From Gammaproteobacteria bacterium UBA4475 (GTDB lineage: Bacteria; Pseudomonadota; Gammaproteobacteria; Pseudomonadales; Azotimanducaceae), in assembly GCA_002389265.1 (NCBI GenBank), contig DGOD01000376.1, positions 1-28,581 of the forward strand: 28,581 bases of DNA. The letters run 5' to 3'. Below the pieces are notes generated by a model. The model was given only the letters and a program-made list of their open reading frames with translations, did not search any database and was not told the origin of the DNA. Of the stretch, positions 7,864-15,660 are shown piece after piece (position 1 is the first letter of the stretch; each line of letters starts with the position of its first letter). The position numbers were made by a program, and so were the translations under genes.

Positions 7864-9681
7864 ACAAACGAGACATTGCAGATAAATGCCAGGTTCCCGG
7901 CTCATTCGCAGGAGGTCATCAAACTCGCTTCGAAACTGAGTCACGAGACTCAGGTTCTTGGTATCAATCACTCGAGCAGCGACGTCGGTACCGCCTTTCA
8001 GTAACTCGCTGAGCAAACGTTCTTTCGGTGAAAGTTGCTTTTCAAGGTAAAGCGTTTCAAATTCGGTGAGTCCCGCTAGACTCGCGGCAGAGTCGATGGC
8101 ATCTTCCAGTCCACCGATAGCATCTATCAGGCCCAAGTCCAACGCAGTGGTCCCGGCCCAGACCCGTCCTTGAGCGATGTTATCTACGGCTGCAGGTGTC
8201 ATTTCCCGACCCCGTGCCACCAATGAGATAAATTGCCGGTAGGTATTGTTGATGGTTAAATCAAGCACCTGCTGTAGTGCCGGATTGAGGCTCTGCAGGG
8301 GATTGAGTGCGCCGCTAAGGGCATTGGTGCCGATACCATCGGAATAGATGCCGATCTCTGCCAGGCTTTGGTTGAATGTCGGAAACACAAGGAAGGTGCC
8401 GATAGAACCGGTAATTGTCGTGGGTGAGGCTAATATCTGATTAGCAGTGGCGGATATCCAATAACCGCCTGAAGCTGCGTAGGTTGCCATCGAGGCGATC
8501 ACTGGCTTTCCCGCCTGCTGGGTCAGTTCGAGTTCGTAACGTATCTGCTCTGCGGCAGTCGCGCTGCCACCCGGGCTGTCGATACGCATGACTAAGGCTT
8601 TGACACGATCGTCTTCGCGGGCTTGCTTGATCAAGGCTGAAATAGAATCACTGCCGATATTCCCTGCGGGTTGCTCGCCATCATATATGGTGCCTTTAGC
8701 AATAATCACAGCGATCTTGTCGATACCCGGGTTCAAGGTCGGGATTGGGGTCTCGGCAGCCAGCAGATAATTGCGAAAATCAATTTGCTGGAAGTCGCTC
8801 TCATCGCTGCCAACGAGATCTTGGAGCTCGTCGCGCCATTGTTGGCGGCTCATGAGTTGGTCTACCAGGCCCTGTTCGACAGCCAACATGCCAGTGTCGC
8901 TGCCTGTGTTTGCGAGGAGTTCGGGGTAGTGATCGATATATTGGTTGAGCTTGGTTTTGTCGATACCTCGGAGCCTGGCGATTTGATCAAGGTATTCATC
9001 CCATAGCACCTGAATCCAGCCTAGGTTTGCCTCTTGGGCTGCGACCGACATGTCGTTTCTCAGAAAAGGTTCTACGGCACCCTTGTAGGTGCCCACTTTG
9101 AAGACATGAACCTGGACTTTGAGCTTGTCGATTGCGTCTTTGAAATAGATAGGGTAGACCCCCATTCCAGTCAAAAATACACCACCGAAGACCTGTAGGC
9201 TTTGATCATTCAGGTACAGGTGATCGGCGTGGGCGGCAAGGTAATACTGATTTTGGCTGTAGCTGTCGGCGAAGGCATAGATCTCCTTGCCTGATGCGCT
9301 AAAGTCGTTCAGCGCTGCACCGAGTGTTTGCAGTTGGCTCATACTGACGTCGCGCATGCCATCCAACTGGAGTACCAGAATTTTGATCCGTTGATCGGTG
9401 CTGGCAGTTTTAATAGCTTCTGTCAGATCGCCCAGTAGAGTTTCAGATTCTTCTTCTTCGCCACCCATGAATTCTGCAATGGGGTCAATCGCCCGGCGCT
9501 GTTCGACGATCGCGCCAGTGGGATTTAGAACCAGGGCAGCGGTCTGCGGAACCAAGATCTGGTCTGTTCGGCTGAACAAGGCGATTAGCGCAATGCTGGT
9601 AATGGCGAGAAACAGCAGATTGCCGAGTGCGTTTTTCAACGCGGTAATGCTACTCCAGATGCCTTTCAGTAATCGTCTCAT
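7852..9681 (-). CDS. sppA: signal peptide peptidase SppA, long (67K) type
   Basis: From the ATG at 9681 (AAGGG nine bases upstream) the protein has 609 residues, close to E. coli SppA (618). It has one N-terminal membrane anchor (about residues 18-37, LLFLAITSIALIALF) and two ClpP-like domains. The serine-lysine dyad is intact: K200 in GTYKGAVEPF and S404 in YAASGGYW, matching K209 and S409 of the E. coli enzyme. SppA degrades leftover signal peptides in the inner membrane, facing the periplasm. An open frame continues 51 codons upstream to 9834 but lacks family resemblance and a ribosome site, so it was not used. It diverges from the acyl-CoA synthetase gene; a hairpin terminator lies at its stop. 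Confidence 0.95.
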   Translation of the reverse strand: MRRLLKGIWSSITALKNALGNLLFLAITSIALIALFSRTDQILVPQTAALVLNPTGAIVEQRRAIDPIAEFMGGEEEESETLLGDLTEAIKTASTDQRIKILVLQLDGMRDVSMSQLQTLGAALNDFSASGKEIYAFADSYSQNQYYLAAHADHLYLNDQSLQVFGGVFLTGMGVYPIYFKDAIDKLKVQVHVFKVGTYKGAVEPFLRNDMSVAAQEANLGWIQVLWDEYLDQIARLRGIDKTKLNQYIDHYPELLANTGSDTGMLAVEQGLVDQLMSRQQWRDELQDLVGSDESDFQQIDFRNYLLAAETPIPTLNPGIDKIAVIIAKGTIYDGEQPAGNIGSDSISALIKQAREDDRVKALVMRIDSPGGSATAAEQIRYELELTQQAGKPVIASMATYAASGGYWISATANQILASPTTITGSIGTFLVFPTFNQSLAEIGIYSDGIGTNALSGALNPLQSLNPALQQVLDLTINNTYRQFISLVARGREMTPAAVDNIAQGRVWAGTTALDLGLIDAIGGLEDAIDSAASLAGLTEFETLYLEKQLSPKERLLSELLKGGTDVAARVIDTKNLSLVTQFRSEFDDLLRMSREPGIYLQCLVCRPQ

Positions 9682-9729
9682 TGCGTGCAGCCCTTGGTCT
9701 TGAGGTCGGTCAGGCATCTTAACATAGAC

Positions 9730-9775
9730 CAGGATGTCCTGACGTAGAACATAAGCCACTCCGTGGGATCCACGG
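9730..9775. promoter_or_regulatory. two palindromes in the sppA / acyl-CoA synthetase divergent region
   Basis: CAGGATGTCCTG (9730-9741) and CCGTGGGATCCACGG (9761-9775, perfect 6-bp arms around GAT) lie in the 297-bp space between divergent genes. They are plausible operators; no regulator can be named. I see no strong sigma-70 promoter in this space. Confidence 0.3.
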
Positions 9776-9978
9776 TAAGAAATCCTGCCGCTGGTCATTG
9801 TTTGACCTGACCGAGAATTCCGCGCATTCACCACAATAGCCCGTCAGTGCTGCAAAAAGCGCGTAGCTGCGGTAGCATCCAGTCTATATCGCGGCGCAGT
9901 ACCGGCCGAGTAACAGGTGCGAAAGAGGTGCCTGGATACCAACTAATACCCGGCCGCCGGGTGATGATAGGTGACGCT

Positions 9979-11634
9979 ATGAACAATATTTATCAACAAG
10001 GGCTGGATAAGAACCCGGCGAATTTTACGCCGCTGACACCGCTGAGCTTTTTCGAGCGAGCCGCGAGTCTTTATCCCGATGCGACTGCGACGGTTCATGG
10101 CGATTTGCAGCGCAGCTGGGGCGACATGTATCGGCGTTGTGTGACCATGGCTTCGGCCTTAACGCAGCGAGGTATTGGTGCCGGTGATACGGTAGCCGTG
10201 ATGTTGCCCAACATTCCAGAGATGTTCGAGGCACATTTTTTTGTGCCTATGACCGGTGCGGTATTGAATGCGATTAATACGAGACTAGATGCTGCCACGG
10301 TCGCCTTCATTCTGGAGCATGCCGAGGCTCAAGTATTATTTACCGATCGGGAGTTTTCTGAGGTTGTTAAAGCTGCGTTGAATTTAATCGATCGAGATAT
10401 TCTGGTGATCGATGTGGAGGATCCCTTGTTTGATAGTGGCGAGCTCGTTGGGTCCATGACCTTCGATGATCTATTGGCAGCTGGTGATCCTGACTTCGAA
10501 TGGCCCATGCCAGCGGATGAGTGGGATGCGATTTCCTTGAATTACACATCGGGTACGACGGGAAATCCGAAGGGCGTCGTGTTTCATCATCGTGGTGCTT
10601 ACTTGAATGCGACGAACAACGCGTTGACTTGGGAGATGGGCATGCATCCCCGTTATTTGTGGACGCTACCGATGTTTCATTGTAACGGCTGGTGTTTCCC
10701 TTGGACCCTGGCAGCAACTGTCGGTACCACGATTTGTCTGCGTCACGTCCGCGAGCAGGCGGTGTTTGATGCGTTTCGGCAGCACGGTGTGACGCACTTC
10801 TGTGGTGCGCCAGTGGTTCTCAATACGTTACTTAATGCGCCGGATAATATTCGTCATGGCATCAATCAGCCTGCCACAAACTACAATATCAAGGTCATGA
10901 CGGCGGGTGCTGCGCCGCCAGCCGCGGTGATTCAGGGTATGGAAACGCTAGGTTTTGAAGTCATTCATGTCTATGGTCTGACTGAAACCTACGGCCCCTT
11001 GATTGTCTCGGCCTGGCGCGAAGATTGGAATAGTTTGCCTGTAGAAGAGCAAGCCGCATTAAAGGCCCGGCAGGGTATTATCTCGATACTCGGCGGTAGT
11101 GTTATGGTTGCTGACCCCGAGTCCTTAGTGCCAGTGCCGTGGGACGGTGTCAGCCAGGGCGAAATTTTCATGCGCGGTAATATCGTGATGAAAGGCTATC
11201 TGAAAAACCCTGGCACCACTGAAGAGGCATTTTTGGGCGGCTGGTTTCATTCTGGCGATCTGGCAGTGTGTCATCCGGATGGTTATATTCAGATTAAAGA
11301 TCGTTCCAAAGACATTATTATCAGTGGCGGTGAAAACATTTCGAGTATCGAAATAGAGGACACGCTGTTCAGGCATCCGAAGATACTCGAGGCCGCAGTA
11401 GTTGCCCGGGCTGATGAGAAATGGGGCGAACATCCATGTGCCTTTGTAACCATCAAGCCCGGCGAATCATTAACTGCGACGGAAGTGATTGAATATTGTC
11501 GTGAGCACTTGGCCCGTTTCAAAGTGCCTAAGACCGTGATCTTCGGGCCCTTAGTTAAGACATCTACCGGTAAGGTACAAAAGTATTTGCTCCGGGTGGA
11601 GGCGGAACGTGCTGACAGCGGGGCGAGTCAATAG
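9979..11634 (+). CDS. AMP-forming acyl-CoA synthetase (AlkK/DmdB-like)
   Basis: The 551-residue enzyme has the adenylate-forming motifs in order: YTSGTTGNPKG (about 189-199), YGLTETYGP, GWFHSGDLAV and the hinge region DRSKDIIISGGENISS, with the catalytic Lys near the C-terminus (STGKVQKYLL). It activates a carboxylic acid through an acyl-AMP to give acyl-CoA. The LPMFHCNGWCFPW segment marks the subgroup containing medium-chain ligases (AlkK) and methylmercaptopropionate-CoA ligase (DmdB), so the substrate could be a medium-chain fatty acid or a DMSP breakdown product; sequence alone does not decide. The ATG at 9979 is chosen for AGGTG five bases upstream; the open frame extends farther without family match. 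Confidence 0.9.
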   Translation: MNNIYQQGLDKNPANFTPLTPLSFFERAASLYPDATATVHGDLQRSWGDMYRRCVTMASALTQRGIGAGDTVAVMLPNIPEMFEAHFFVPMTGAVLNAINTRLDAATVAFILEHAEAQVLFTDREFSEVVKAALNLIDRDILVIDVEDPLFDSGELVGSMTFDDLLAAGDPDFEWPMPADEWDAISLNYTSGTTGNPKGVVFHHRGAYLNATNNALTWEMGMHPRYLWTLPMFHCNGWCFPWTLAATVGTTICLRHVREQAVFDAFRQHGVTHFCGAPVVLNTLLNAPDNIRHGINQPATNYNIKVMTAGAAPPAAVIQGMETLGFEVIHVYGLTETYGPLIVSAWREDWNSLPVEEQAALKARQGIISILGGSVMVADPESLVPVPWDGVSQGEIFMRGNIVMKGYLKNPGTTEEAFLGGWFHSGDLAVCHPDGYIQIKDRSKDIIISGGENISSIEIEDTLFRHPKILEAAVVARADEKWGEHPCAFVTIKPGESLTATEVIEYCREHLARFKVPKTVIFGPLVKTSTGKVQKYLLRVEAERADSGASQ

Positions 11635-11728
11635 CCACCGCGCAGACTGCCCCAAGCCGATGGTAGGCGCGGGGCCAGCGGGCAGGTAGAATTGCACTAT
11701 TCACTCAAGACCAGGAATGGACCCCTAG

Positions 11729-12223
11729 ATGCGAACAAATTCAAAAGTCATCATCGAGATTGCTCGAGACCGCGACGCACTGCTGATCGCAGCGATGTCG
11801 AAAGACCTGATTGAGTTCGGCTTGTCCTGGCGCTGGAAGCCATCCAGAGTGCTGTCAATGATTCGGGACCCAGACTGTGTCGTGTTGGTGGCCCGTGAAG
11901 ACAATAACCTGGTGGCCTTTGCCCTGATGGAATATCACGAGATCCACGGCCATCTCAATTTGCTCGCCACGGATCCTGCTTACCGACGTCAAGGGCATGC
12001 TCGACAGTTACTGCAATGGTTGCTGGCCTCCGCTCGTGTGGCGGGTCTGGCAACAGTGGGGCTGGAGGTGCGCAGTGATAATGATGGGGCACAGGCATTT
12101 TATCAGCGCCTGGGTTTTCGTATTGAGAAGCGCAGGAAGGGCTATTATGCCAAAGGACTTGATGCCTTAAGTATGGTCTTGCATCTGATCGAGCCGAGTC
12201 AGGCTGCGCGGCGTCCTCAATGA
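11729..12223 (+). CDS. GNAT family N-acetyltransferase (RimI-like)
   Basis: The 164-residue protein shows the GNAT acetyl-CoA site RRQGHARQLL (residues 86-95; R/Q-x-x-G-x-A) after the LNLLATDPAY strand. It ends with the typical NDGAQAFYQRLGF motif (helix plus strand) and a late Tyr (KGYYAKG). Such enzymes transfer an acetyl group to an amine of a protein, peptide or small molecule; the acceptor is unknown. Its TGA overlaps the ATG of the MurF gene (ATGA), so the two are translated together. RimI-type protein acetylation and acetylation of an amino sugar or peptide made by the partner enzyme are both possible. Confidence 0.88.
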   Translation: MRTNSKVIIEIARDRDALLIAAMSKDLIEFGLSWRWKPSRVLSMIRDPDCVVLVAREDNNLVAFALMEYHEIHGHLNLLATDPAYRRQGHARQLLQWLLASARVAGLATVGLEVRSDNDGAQAFYQRLGFRIEKRRKGYYAKGLDALSMVLHLIEPSQAARRPQ

Positions 12224-13638
12224 AGCCAGTTGGTGAGATTCTTTGGCATTGGCCGCAGTTATGCATCGCCTGCGGTCTGGCGCCCACGCCAGGGCCAGAT
12301 ATTCGGGGTATCTGTATTGACTCACGCCAGGTTCAGGCCGGTGATCTGTTTATCGCACTTGCCGGGGATCCGGGTCCACAGTTCAAGTCGGCCAGTAGTG
12401 GGGCCCGCGATGGTCATGACTTTATCCCCGCTGCGATTGAAGCCGGGGCCAGTGGTCTGATGGTGGCTCGGCACCAGGCGCAATCGATCCCGCAGCTGCA
12501 AGTCGCTGATACCTTGGCAGGTTTGTGGTGTCTGGGTCGATCTGGGCGGCAACGCATGAATGGCCAGGTCGTGGGTATCACTGGCAGCAGTGGTAAAACC
12601 ACGGCCCGCCAATGGATTGAAGGTTTACTCGAGGCGCAAGGTCAAACCCACGCCTCCATCGGCAGCTTTAATAATCATTGGGGGGTGCCATTGTCACTTG
12701 CGCGCATGCCAGAGACCAGTGATTTTGGCGTGTTTGAAATAGGCATGAATCATCCGGGTGAAATTCAGCCGCTGGCTGAGCTGGTGAATATGGATGTAGC
12801 ACTGGTGTTGAATGTCCTGCCCGCGCACCTGGGATATTTTGATGATATCGAAGGTATCAGGCAGGAAAAACTCTCAATCTGTGCCGGGTTGAAGCCGGAT
12901 GGCAGTCTGGTGGTACTCGACACGCTGCCTTTGGACGGGGTCACGGCCAAACATATCCTGCGCTTCGGCTTCTCGGCGGCGGCGGATGTCAGAGGTGTGC
13001 CAACCTACTACGCTGACTATACGCTGGTGCGTGTAACGGTGGGCGAACGTAGCTGGCAGTATCGCCTGAGTGCCGGTGGTGAGCACCGGGTGCTGACTTC
13101 CTTAGCCAGTTTTGCCGTGCTGCTGGCGCTCGGTGCTGACCTTGAGGCGGCCCTGGACTGTATGCCGACTTTGTTGATGCCCACCGGTCGCGGCAATGAA
13201 CTTGTTATTGGCGGCATCAGCCTGCTGGATGACAGCTACAATGCCAACCCGGTCAGTATGGGCTATGCGCTACAATCTCTCACGAATGGCGATAAAAATC
13301 GGCAAAGGGTTGCCATTCTCGGTGAAATGCTTGAACTGGGTCCAGCCAGTCAAGCTTTGCACGAGGCGTTGCAGGCTGATTGCGATGGCCTCGATGGTGT
13401 GATCACCGTCGGTGATGGGTTCCAGTCCTGGAATAGGTCTCAGTTGGGTGAGCGATTTTGGGGGCATGTGGATAGTGCGGCTGACATTGATCTCAACCAA
13501 TTGCTTGAGAAGCTGGCGCCTGATGCGCAGATTCTTGTCAAGGGTTCGAATCGGGTCTTCTGGGTCCATGGTTTCGTTGAGCAACTGCGAAGAAAGTTGC
13601 TTGAAGGGTCGATTGTTGGCGACACCGGGGAAACCTAG
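12220..13638 (+). CDS. murF: MurF-type UDP-MurNAc-tripeptide--D-Ala-D-Ala ligase
   Basis: The 472-residue Mur ligase has an N-terminal UDP-substrate domain (IDSRQVQAGDLFIAL), the ATP loop GITGSSGKTT (119-128), NNHWGVPLSLARMP, FEIGMNHPGEIQPL, DDSYNANPVSM and LGEMLELG, all MurF hallmarks. MurF adds D-Ala-D-Ala to the cytoplasmic peptidoglycan precursor. Two things are odd. It is outside the dcw cell-division cluster, where gammaproteobacterial murF normally sits, and NNHWGVP...FGVFEIGMNHPGE looks more like alphaproteobacterial MurF as I remember it. The N-terminal region has an insertion (DPGPQFKSASSGARDGHDF) and the C-terminus ends with an unusual SNRVFWVHGF. It may be the only MurF or a second one; the window cannot tell. 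Confidence 0.9.
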   Translation: MKPVGEILWHWPQLCIACGLAPTPGPDIRGICIDSRQVQAGDLFIALAGDPGPQFKSASSGARDGHDFIPAAIEAGASGLMVARHQAQSIPQLQVADTLAGLWCLGRSGRQRMNGQVVGITGSSGKTTARQWIEGLLEAQGQTHASIGSFNNHWGVPLSLARMPETSDFGVFEIGMNHPGEIQPLAELVNMDVALVLNVLPAHLGYFDDIEGIRQEKLSICAGLKPDGSLVVLDTLPLDGVTAKHILRFGFSAAADVRGVPTYYADYTLVRVTVGERSWQYRLSAGGEHRVLTSLASFAVLLALGADLEAALDCMPTLLMPTGRGNELVIGGISLLDDSYNANPVSMGYALQSLTNGDKNRQRVAILGEMLELGPASQALHEALQADCDGLDGVITVGDGFQSWNRSQLGERFWGHVDSAADIDLNQLLEKLAPDAQILVKGSNRVFWVHGFVEQLRRKLLEGSIVGDTGET

Positions 13639-13701
13639 TTGAGGACGTTTCTGGCGCAACGCCGGGATTTTGGTTGACGTCTATATCCTGATCGCAAAGC
13701 A

Positions 13702-13710
13702 TGCAATAAT
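13702..13710 (+). promoter_or_regulatory. possible extended -10 promoter for moaA
   Basis: TG (13702-13703) followed by one base and AATAAT (13705-13710) lies 24 bp upstream of the moaA start. A TTGACG at 13674-13679 is 25 bp away, too far for a standard -35. This would give moaA its own transcript. Confidence 0.3.
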
Positions 13711-13734
13711 CCAGGGATAGAAAAGGGATAGGCA

Positions 13735-14697
13735 ATGATTGTCGACAAGTTAGGCAGGCGATTTCGAAATCTTCGGGTTAGCCTTACCGCGGCGTGCAAC
13801 TATGCCTGCACCTACTGTGTGCCCGATGGCAAGAGACTTCAGCCGGCTCGAAACGAATTGCCCGCGACAGAATTGCTAAAGGGCGTGAAGCTCTTACAGC
13901 AAGCCGCGGGTATCGATAAGCTCAGGATTACTGGCGGTGAGCCGTTGGTGACGCCGAAATTCGATGAGTTTTTGTTGGGTGTCATGGCGCTACCCCTTGC
14001 CGATGTCAGTCTGACAACGAATGGTCAGCTACTCGGCCGGAAGCGGGAAGTGATTCGTGAGTCAGGCATCAAGCGTATCAACGTCAGTCTCGATACCCTC
14101 AATCCGATGCGGTTCCAACAGATAGCCCGGGGCGGAGACCTTGGCACTGTGCTGGAGGGCATCGATGGTTTGCTGGCGGACGGCATCAAGGTGAAGATCA
14201 ACATGGTGCCATTACGCACTCAGAACCACAGTGACGTTCTCGCCATGTTGGACTATTGTCTCGATCGAGGGATTGAACTGCGCTATATCGAGCTGATGCG
14301 CATGGGTCACCTGGTCAAGGGTAATGCCTTTCAGTCAGACTTTATCTCCATGCAATCCTTGCTGGATATTATCGCCGAGAAGTATGAGTTTGCGCGGACT
14401 GATGCGCCTTATGATTCGACTTCGGTCAGGTTTCAGGTGCCGGGCAGGGGCGTATTTGGTGTGATAGCCAACGAAAGCGAGCCTTTCTGCAGCTCCTGCA
14501 CTCGTCTACGTTTGTCTTCCGACGGTTATCTGTATGGCTGCCTCAGCAGCAGTCGGCGCCAATCGATAAGTGATCTGCTTGACATGCCTTCACACCTGGC
14601 GCTGCCGAAGCTGCAGAACATTCTGGTGAGTGCGCTGACTGACAAAAAGCTCGCCTTTGAAGGCGAAGCCACTGTAATGAAGTTTATCGGCGGCTAA
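13735..14697 (+). CDS. moaA: MoaA-type radical SAM enzyme (GTP 3',8-cyclase family)
   Basis: The 320-residue protein has the radical-SAM cluster motif C21-x3-C25-x2-C28 (CNYACTYC), the ITGGEP strand, a second Fe-S site C252-x2-C255-x13-C269 with the RLRLSSDG Arg residues, and the C-terminal GG (KFIGG). All are hallmarks of MoaA, the first step of molybdenum cofactor synthesis, and the length is typical (about 329). Differences from usual MoaA are IELMRMGH where most have IEFMP, and CLSSSRRQSI where most have a shorter loop. No moaC, moaD or moaE is nearby. The start has AAGGG seven bases upstream. MoaA is the best call; a divergent relative with another substrate is possible. Confidence 0.82.
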   Translation: MIVDKLGRRFRNLRVSLTAACNYACTYCVPDGKRLQPARNELPATELLKGVKLLQQAAGIDKLRITGGEPLVTPKFDEFLLGVMALPLADVSLTTNGQLLGRKREVIRESGIKRINVSLDTLNPMRFQQIARGGDLGTVLEGIDGLLADGIKVKINMVPLRTQNHSDVLAMLDYCLDRGIELRYIELMRMGHLVKGNAFQSDFISMQSLLDIIAEKYEFARTDAPYDSTSVRFQVPGRGVFGVIANESEPFCSSCTRLRLSSDGYLYGCLSSSRRQSISDLLDMPSHLALPKLQNILVSALTDKKLAFEGEATVMKFIGG

Positions 14698-14751
14698 AGC
14701 GGTTGGTCATGCTGAGCCTGATGTTCCTGTGCGGTGAATCTTTGTTGGGAC

Positions 14752-14827
14752 AAGCTGCGTAGTGATACTAGTAACGTAGTGGCTCTATCCAATTAGTGAC
14801 ATTATCCAATTAGTGGACCTATCAAAT
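14752..14827. repeat. degenerate 17-bp-period direct repeat upstream of the DUF1285 gene
   Basis: TAGTG occurs at 14760, 14777, 14794 and 14811, exactly 17 bp apart each time. TATCCAATTAGTG is exact at 14786-14798 and 14803-14815, and TATCAAAT at 14820 continues the phase as a decayed fifth unit. The units 14752-14768 and 14769-14785 are more diverged. The array sits in the 258-bp space between moaA and the DUF1285 gene and has no ORF. Confidence 0.8.
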
Positions 14828-14871
14828 CCGTTGCGCCGTCAATAGCAAGCGCATTATCAATAGCCATGCCG

Positions 14872-14881
14872 ATTGTACAAT
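14872..14881. promoter_or_regulatory. 10-bp palindrome ATTGTACAAT
   Basis: A perfect palindrome 75 bp upstream of the DUF1285 start. It is short enough to occur by chance; listed as a possible operator. Confidence 0.25.
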
Positions 14882-14955
14882 GACCGGTAACGTGAATCTT
14901 ACGCCGACCTGATAACAATCATTGATTGACGGTCGCAGTTTTGTGGAGGTGGCAG

Positions 14956-15552
14956 ATGACCCTGTCTGAGAAACAAAGTGCTCCTTATTCGCTGCTCGGC
15001 GAACTGGCGCAGATGAAGACAACCGAGCCGCCGCCATTACATTTGTGGCATCCTGAACACGTCAGTGATATCGACATCGAGGTTAAAGCGGACGGCACCT
15101 GGTATCACGAGGGCGCGCCGATCAAGCGTCAGCGGCTGGTGCGACTGTTCTCAACGGTAATGAGGCTTGAGCTTGATGGCCATTACTACTTGGTGACACC
15201 AGTAGAAAAATGTCGAATCCGGGTCGCGCAGGCACCTTTTGTGGCTATTTTGATGAGCGTTGTTGGTAGTGGTGAAGCTCAGGTTTTGCGGTTTACGACA
15301 AACGTCGCCGATCAAGTGAGCGCCGACGTGGAACACCCCATCACTGTTGAGCAGGCGCCCGATGGCACACTGGTGCCCTTTGTGGAGGTCCGTGATGGCT
15401 TGCGTGCTAGATTGGCAAGAAGTGTCTATTACCAATTGATGGATCTGCTCACTATCGAGCAGGTCGATAGTGAAGCCTGGTATGGGGTCTGGAGTAGTGG
15501 CGCATTTTTTGCCATCCAGCGCGCGACAGAAGTTGAAGACCACGACGCTTGA
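14956..15552 (+). CDS. DUF1285 domain protein
   Basis: The 198-residue protein carries the DUF1285 signature: PPLHLWHPEHVSDIDIEVK near residue 30, DGTWYHEGAPIKRQRLVRLF, YYLVTPVEKCRIRV and the acidic-strand-rich C-terminal half. The family is common in proteobacteria and folds as a two-domain beta-rich protein; its biochemical role is unknown. The start at 14956 has a perfect GGAGG six bases upstream, so it should be well translated; the open frame continues upstream to 14926 but is not needed. It is probably a single-gene unit, downstream of the 17-bp repeat and converging on the ETF-QO gene. Confidence 0.9.
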   Translation: MTLSEKQSAPYSLLGELAQMKTTEPPPLHLWHPEHVSDIDIEVKADGTWYHEGAPIKRQRLVRLFSTVMRLELDGHYYLVTPVEKCRIRVAQAPFVAILMSVVGSGEAQVLRFTTNVADQVSADVEHPITVEQAPDGTLVPFVEVRDGLRARLARSVYYQLMDLLTIEQVDSEAWYGVWSSGAFFAIQRATEVEDHDA

Positions 15553-15595
15553 GGCGCTGTAGTTCGCCTCAGCGGGTGCTGGTTAGCACCCGCTG
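15551..15595. terminator. tandem hairpins between convergent genes
   Basis: CAGCGGGTGCT / AGCACCCGCTG (15570-15580, 15585-15595) is a perfect 11-bp stem with GGTT loop. Just before it GAGGCG (15551-15556) pairs with CGCCTC (15565-15570). There is no T-run on either strand, so this is a strong structure but not a textbook intrinsic terminator. It lies between the convergent DUF1285 and ETF-QO genes. Confidence 0.5.
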
Positions 15596-15660
15596 CAGAC
15601 GATGAGGTTGCTTAAAGTGCCGTGGCGAGCCGGCGCTTTGCGGCGCTGCCCACGAGTCGC

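Noticed and set aside
9682..9834. N-terminal extension of SppA
   Set aside because: The ATG at 9681 has a ribosome site and gives the normal length and membrane anchor; the extension is polar and unlike the family.
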